A DNA stretch of 64,000 nucleotides from Erinaceus europaeus (lineage: Eukaryota; Chordata; Mammalia; Eulipotyphla; Erinaceidae), in assembly GCF_950295315.1 (NCBI RefSeq), contig NW_026647696.1, forward strand, positions 28,370 through 92,369, given 5' to 3'. The notes under the pieces were generated by a model that was not told the origin of the DNA, searched no databases, and worked only from the letters and a program-made list of their open reading frames with translations. Each line of letters starts with the position of its first letter. The stretch's first letter is position 1. A program made the position numbers and the translations under genes. Positions 61,572-64,000 of the stretch are shown here, piece after piece.

Positions 61572-62921
61572 GCCCCCACACCTATGGACATCTAATCTTT
61601 GACAAAGAGGCTCAGACTATTAAATGGGGAAAGCAGAGTCTCTTCAACAAATGGTGTTGGAAAAAAATGGGTTGAAACATACAGAAGAATGAAACTGAAC
61701 CACTGTATTTTGCCAAATACAAAAGTAAATTCCAAGTGGATCAAGGACTTGGATGTTAGACCACAGACTATCAGATACTTAGAAGAAAATATTGGCAGAA
61801 CTCTTTTCCGCATAAATTTTAAAGACATCTTCAATGAAACGAATCCAATTACAAAGAAGACTAAGGCAAGTATAAACCTATGGGACTACATCAAATTAAA
61901 AAGCTTCTTCACAGCAAAAGAAACCACTACCCAAACCAAGAGATCCCTCACAGAATGGGAGAAGATCTTTACATGCCATACATCAGACAAGAGGTTAATA
62001 ACCAACATATATAAAGCTTGCCAAACTCAACAAAAAGACAACAAGTAACCCCATTCAAAAATGGGGGGAGGACATGGACAGAATATTCACCACAGAAGAG
62101 ATCCAAAAGGCCGAGAAACACATGAAAAAATGTTCCAAGCCTCTGATTGTCAGAGAAATGCAAATAAAGACAACAACGAGATACCACTTCACTCCTGTGA
62201 GAATGTCATATATCAGAAAAGGTAACAGCAGCAAATGCTGGAGAGGGTGTGAGGTCAAAGGAACCCTCCTGCACTGCTGGTGGGAATGTCAATTGGTCCA
62301 ACCTCTGTAGAGAACAGTCTGGAGAACTCTCAGAAGGCTAGAAATGGATCTACCTTATGATCCTGCAATTCCTCTCCTGGGAATATATCCTAAGGAACCC
62401 AACACATCCATCCAAAAAGATCTGTGTACACATATGTTCTTGGCAGCACAATTTGTAATAGCCAAAACCTGGAAGCATCCCAGGTGTCCAACAACAGATG
62501 AGTGGCTGAGCAATTGTGGTATATATACACAATGGAATACTACTCAGCTGTAAAAAATGGTGACTTCACCGTTTTCAGCCGATCTTGGATGGACCTTGAA
62601 AAAATCATGTTGAGTGAAATAAGTCAGAAACAGAAGGATGAATATGGGATGATCTCACTCTAAGGCAGAAGTTGAAAAACAAGATAAGAAAAGAAAACAG
62701 AAGTAGAACCTGAAATGGAATTGGCGTATCGCACCAAAGTAAAGACTCTGGGGTGGGAGTGGGTGGGTGGGGAGAATACAGGTCCAAGAAGGATTTAGAG
62801 GACCTAGTGGGGGTTGTATTGTTATATAGGAAACTGGGAATGTTATGAATGTGCAAACTATTTACTGTTTAATGTAAAACATTAATTCCCCAATAAAAAA
62901 AAGAGAAGAAAAAAAAAGGAA
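61572..62921 (+). mobile_element. L1, young 5'-truncated copy
   Basis: 1.35 kb of the L1 3' half: ORF2 C-terminal region in three frames ([53 protein letters not shown]), then a 3' UTR ending in CATTAATTCCCCAATAAA and an A-rich tail. Perfect 15-bp TSD AAAAAATTACTTGTA at 61557 and 62922. Frameshifts and 5' truncation make it inactive. Inserted in WDR59 sense orientation. Confidence 0.95.
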
Positions 62922-62944
62922 AAAAAATTACTTGTATACTATAT

Positions 62945-63130
62945 ATGGCCTGAAGGTTGTGTATACAGTGGTAGTATGCAAATCTTGCAAGAGTGAGACC
63001 TAAAGTTCAATCTCTGACACTGTATCTGCTGGAGTGATGCTCTTGTCTCCCTGCTTATTAGTACACACACACAAACACACACACATACACACACACATAC
63101 ACACACACATACACACACACACACCATTTT
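62945..63130 (+). mobile_element. Diverged tRNA SINE with CA-rich tail
   Basis: CAGTGGTAGTATGCAAATC, AAAGTTCAATCTCTGACAC, GCTGGAGTGATGCTC, then (CA)n. Confidence 0.5.
63061..63124. repeat. (CA)n with CATA interruptions
   Basis: CACACACA blocks separated by single AT steps at regular spacing. Confidence 0.93.
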
Positions 63131-63500
63131 AGTAATAAAAGAAACCTCTGTTCTAAATAGGACAGATTTTACTGTTTTGTCATTAAAAAGCTGACCTGAT
63201 CATATGCTCAGAAATCAGAAATAAAATGCAATTTTAGTTTCATATTATCATCCATGAAACAGTTTTCAGAATAGCTTTTTTCATAAACCTTTCCTTTTAT
63301 AGGAAAATTTGATAACATCCAACTCACTTTGTTAACATGTAAGGCTTTTCATTGTTCCTTTCCTACTTTTTATTTGCAGATTTTATATCCCATGATGAGT
63401 AAATAAAGCTTCAGACCTTCTGTCATTTGCAAAAATATTCAGTTTGCTTTTTATTACCTTTTGTATTCTGACAATTTTATTGACAAGATTACATCCTTAC
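63130..63500. other. Unassigned intron 8 sequence
   Basis: No repeat or coding signature; no WDR59 exon 9. Confidence 0.5.
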
Positions 63501-63504
63501 CCCT

Positions 63505-63625
63505 TAAGCAGAACACTGCTCAGCTCTAGTTTATGGTGGCTCAGGGGACTGAACTTGGGACTTTGCAGCCTCAGGGATGAAAGTCTTATTTTCATAGCTA
63601 TTATGTTATCTACCCCTGCCCCAGA
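63505..63625 (-). mobile_element. SINE family D
   Basis: AGAACACTGCTCAGCTCTAG to ATTATGTTATCTACCCCTGCC. Confidence 0.85.
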
Positions 63626-63729
63626 ATTACATCTTTGTTTTCTTTTTTTCTTTTTTTTTTTTTTTTTACATTTGCCATATTTTACTCATGTCTCCATGTA
63701 AATCGTAGGTTTTTATTTTTTTATTAAAA

Positions 63730-64000
63730 TTTTTATATATTTATTTTCCCTTTTGTTGCCCTTGTTTTTTTATTGTTGTTGTAGTTATTATTGTTGTTGT
63801 TATTGATGTTGTCATTGTTGGATAGGACAGAAAGAAATGGAGAGAGGAGGGGAAGACAGAGAGGGGGAGAGAAAGATAAACACCTGCAGACCTGCTTCAC
63901 TGCCTGTGAAGCGACTCCCCTGCAGGTCGGGAGCCTGGGGCTCGAACTGGGATCCTTACACCAGTCCTTGCACTTTGTGCCACATGCGCTTAACCCGCTG
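63730..64000 (-). mobile_element. SINE family A, cut by window end
   Basis: TATTTATTTTCCCTTTTGTTG tail to CATGCGCTTAACCCGCTG at the last base; the final few bases of the head are outside. Confidence 0.93.

Larger units (their letters stand above)
10600..64000 (+). other. WDR59: WDR59 gene, 5' part (promoter to intron 8)
   Basis: WDR59 is a subunit of GATOR2, the complex with MIOS, WDR24, SEH1L and SEC13 that acts on GATOR1 at the lysosome and so couples amino-acid supply to mTORC1. The family protein is about 970 residues: N-terminal WD40 propeller, RWD domain, alpha-solenoid and C-terminal zinc/RING-like module. Only residues 1-217, within the propeller, are encoded here. Eight exons were placed by matching six-frame translations to the remembered mammalian protein and by GT/AG sites with consistent phase. 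Apparent substitutions from remembered human protein are conservative (D at 49, N at 94, D at 117, M at 184). Introns are about 16.0, 5.9, 3.2, 1.4, 6.6, 6.0 and 6.1 kb. The rest of the gene is beyond the right edge. Confidence 0.95.

Noticed and set aside
56714..64000. WDR59 exon 9 in the last 7 kb
   Set aside because: I looked for an F-W-D-Y-R-Q-like start after an acceptor and found none; exon 9 is taken to be beyond the window.

Overview
The window is mammalian nuclear DNA holding the 5' part of one protein-coding gene, WDR59, on the + strand, packed in interspersed repeats. The CpG-island promoter is near 10.6-10.9 kb. Exons 1-8 lie at 10932-10985, 26967-27016, 32876-33011, 36218-36303, 37716-37796, 44446-44483, 50434-50522 and 56597-56713. 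Joined, they give 651 nt (217 codons) with no stop and with matching phases at every junction. The protein is the N-terminal part of the WD40 propeller of the GATOR2 subunit WDR59. The remaining exons lie beyond the right edge, and the window ends inside intron 8.

The host is most likely a hedgehog (Erinaceidae). The dominant repeat is a tRNA-derived SINE with a GTGAAGCAGGTCTGCAGGTG core, a pyrimidine-rich middle and a CAACAACAA/AATAAATA tail, which I associate with the ERI SINEs of hedgehogs. That attribution rests on recall, not a database search. I use four working names, each read in its tRNA-to-tail sense. Family A is the ERI-type, about 230-280 bp; A' is a longer form ending in a CCAGGAGC...CCCTGGAGG segment, about 330 bp. 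Family B is about 210 bp, with head GGTGGCGCACCTGGTTGAG and body GGCTGTCTCTATCCAATAAA. Family C is about 140 bp, with head GAGGTGGCGCAGTGGATAAA. Family D is about 120 bp, with head TAGATAGCATAATGGTTATG. None is a functional tRNA gene.

Layout. 1-10.6 kb is intergenic: SINEs, L1 3' ends, a LINE-like repeat in two segments (8.1-9.1 and 9.8-10.2 kb) and a short non-repetitive stretch near 5.5-6.0 kb. 10.6-11.3 kb is the WDR59 promoter and exon 1. Intron 1 (11-27 kb) carries a 2.2-kb minus-strand L1 broken by SINEs, a rearranged L1 and older L1 pieces. Introns 2-7 (27-56.6 kb) are mostly nested SINEs with short unique blocks beside the exons. Intron 8 (56.7-64 kb) ends with a young 5'-truncated L1 at 61.6-62.9 kb.

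No second gene, RNA gene, CRISPR array or bacterial-type system is present. The most notable points are a 30-bp in-frame tandem duplication of the exon 3 donor region, a 220-bp inverted duplication in intron 7, an L1 reverse-transcriptase fragment that appears to have retrotransposed from a prematurely polyadenylated RNA, reciprocal A/B SINE chimeras on either side of exon 5, and several stacked SINE insertions sharing one target-site duplication (TSD).
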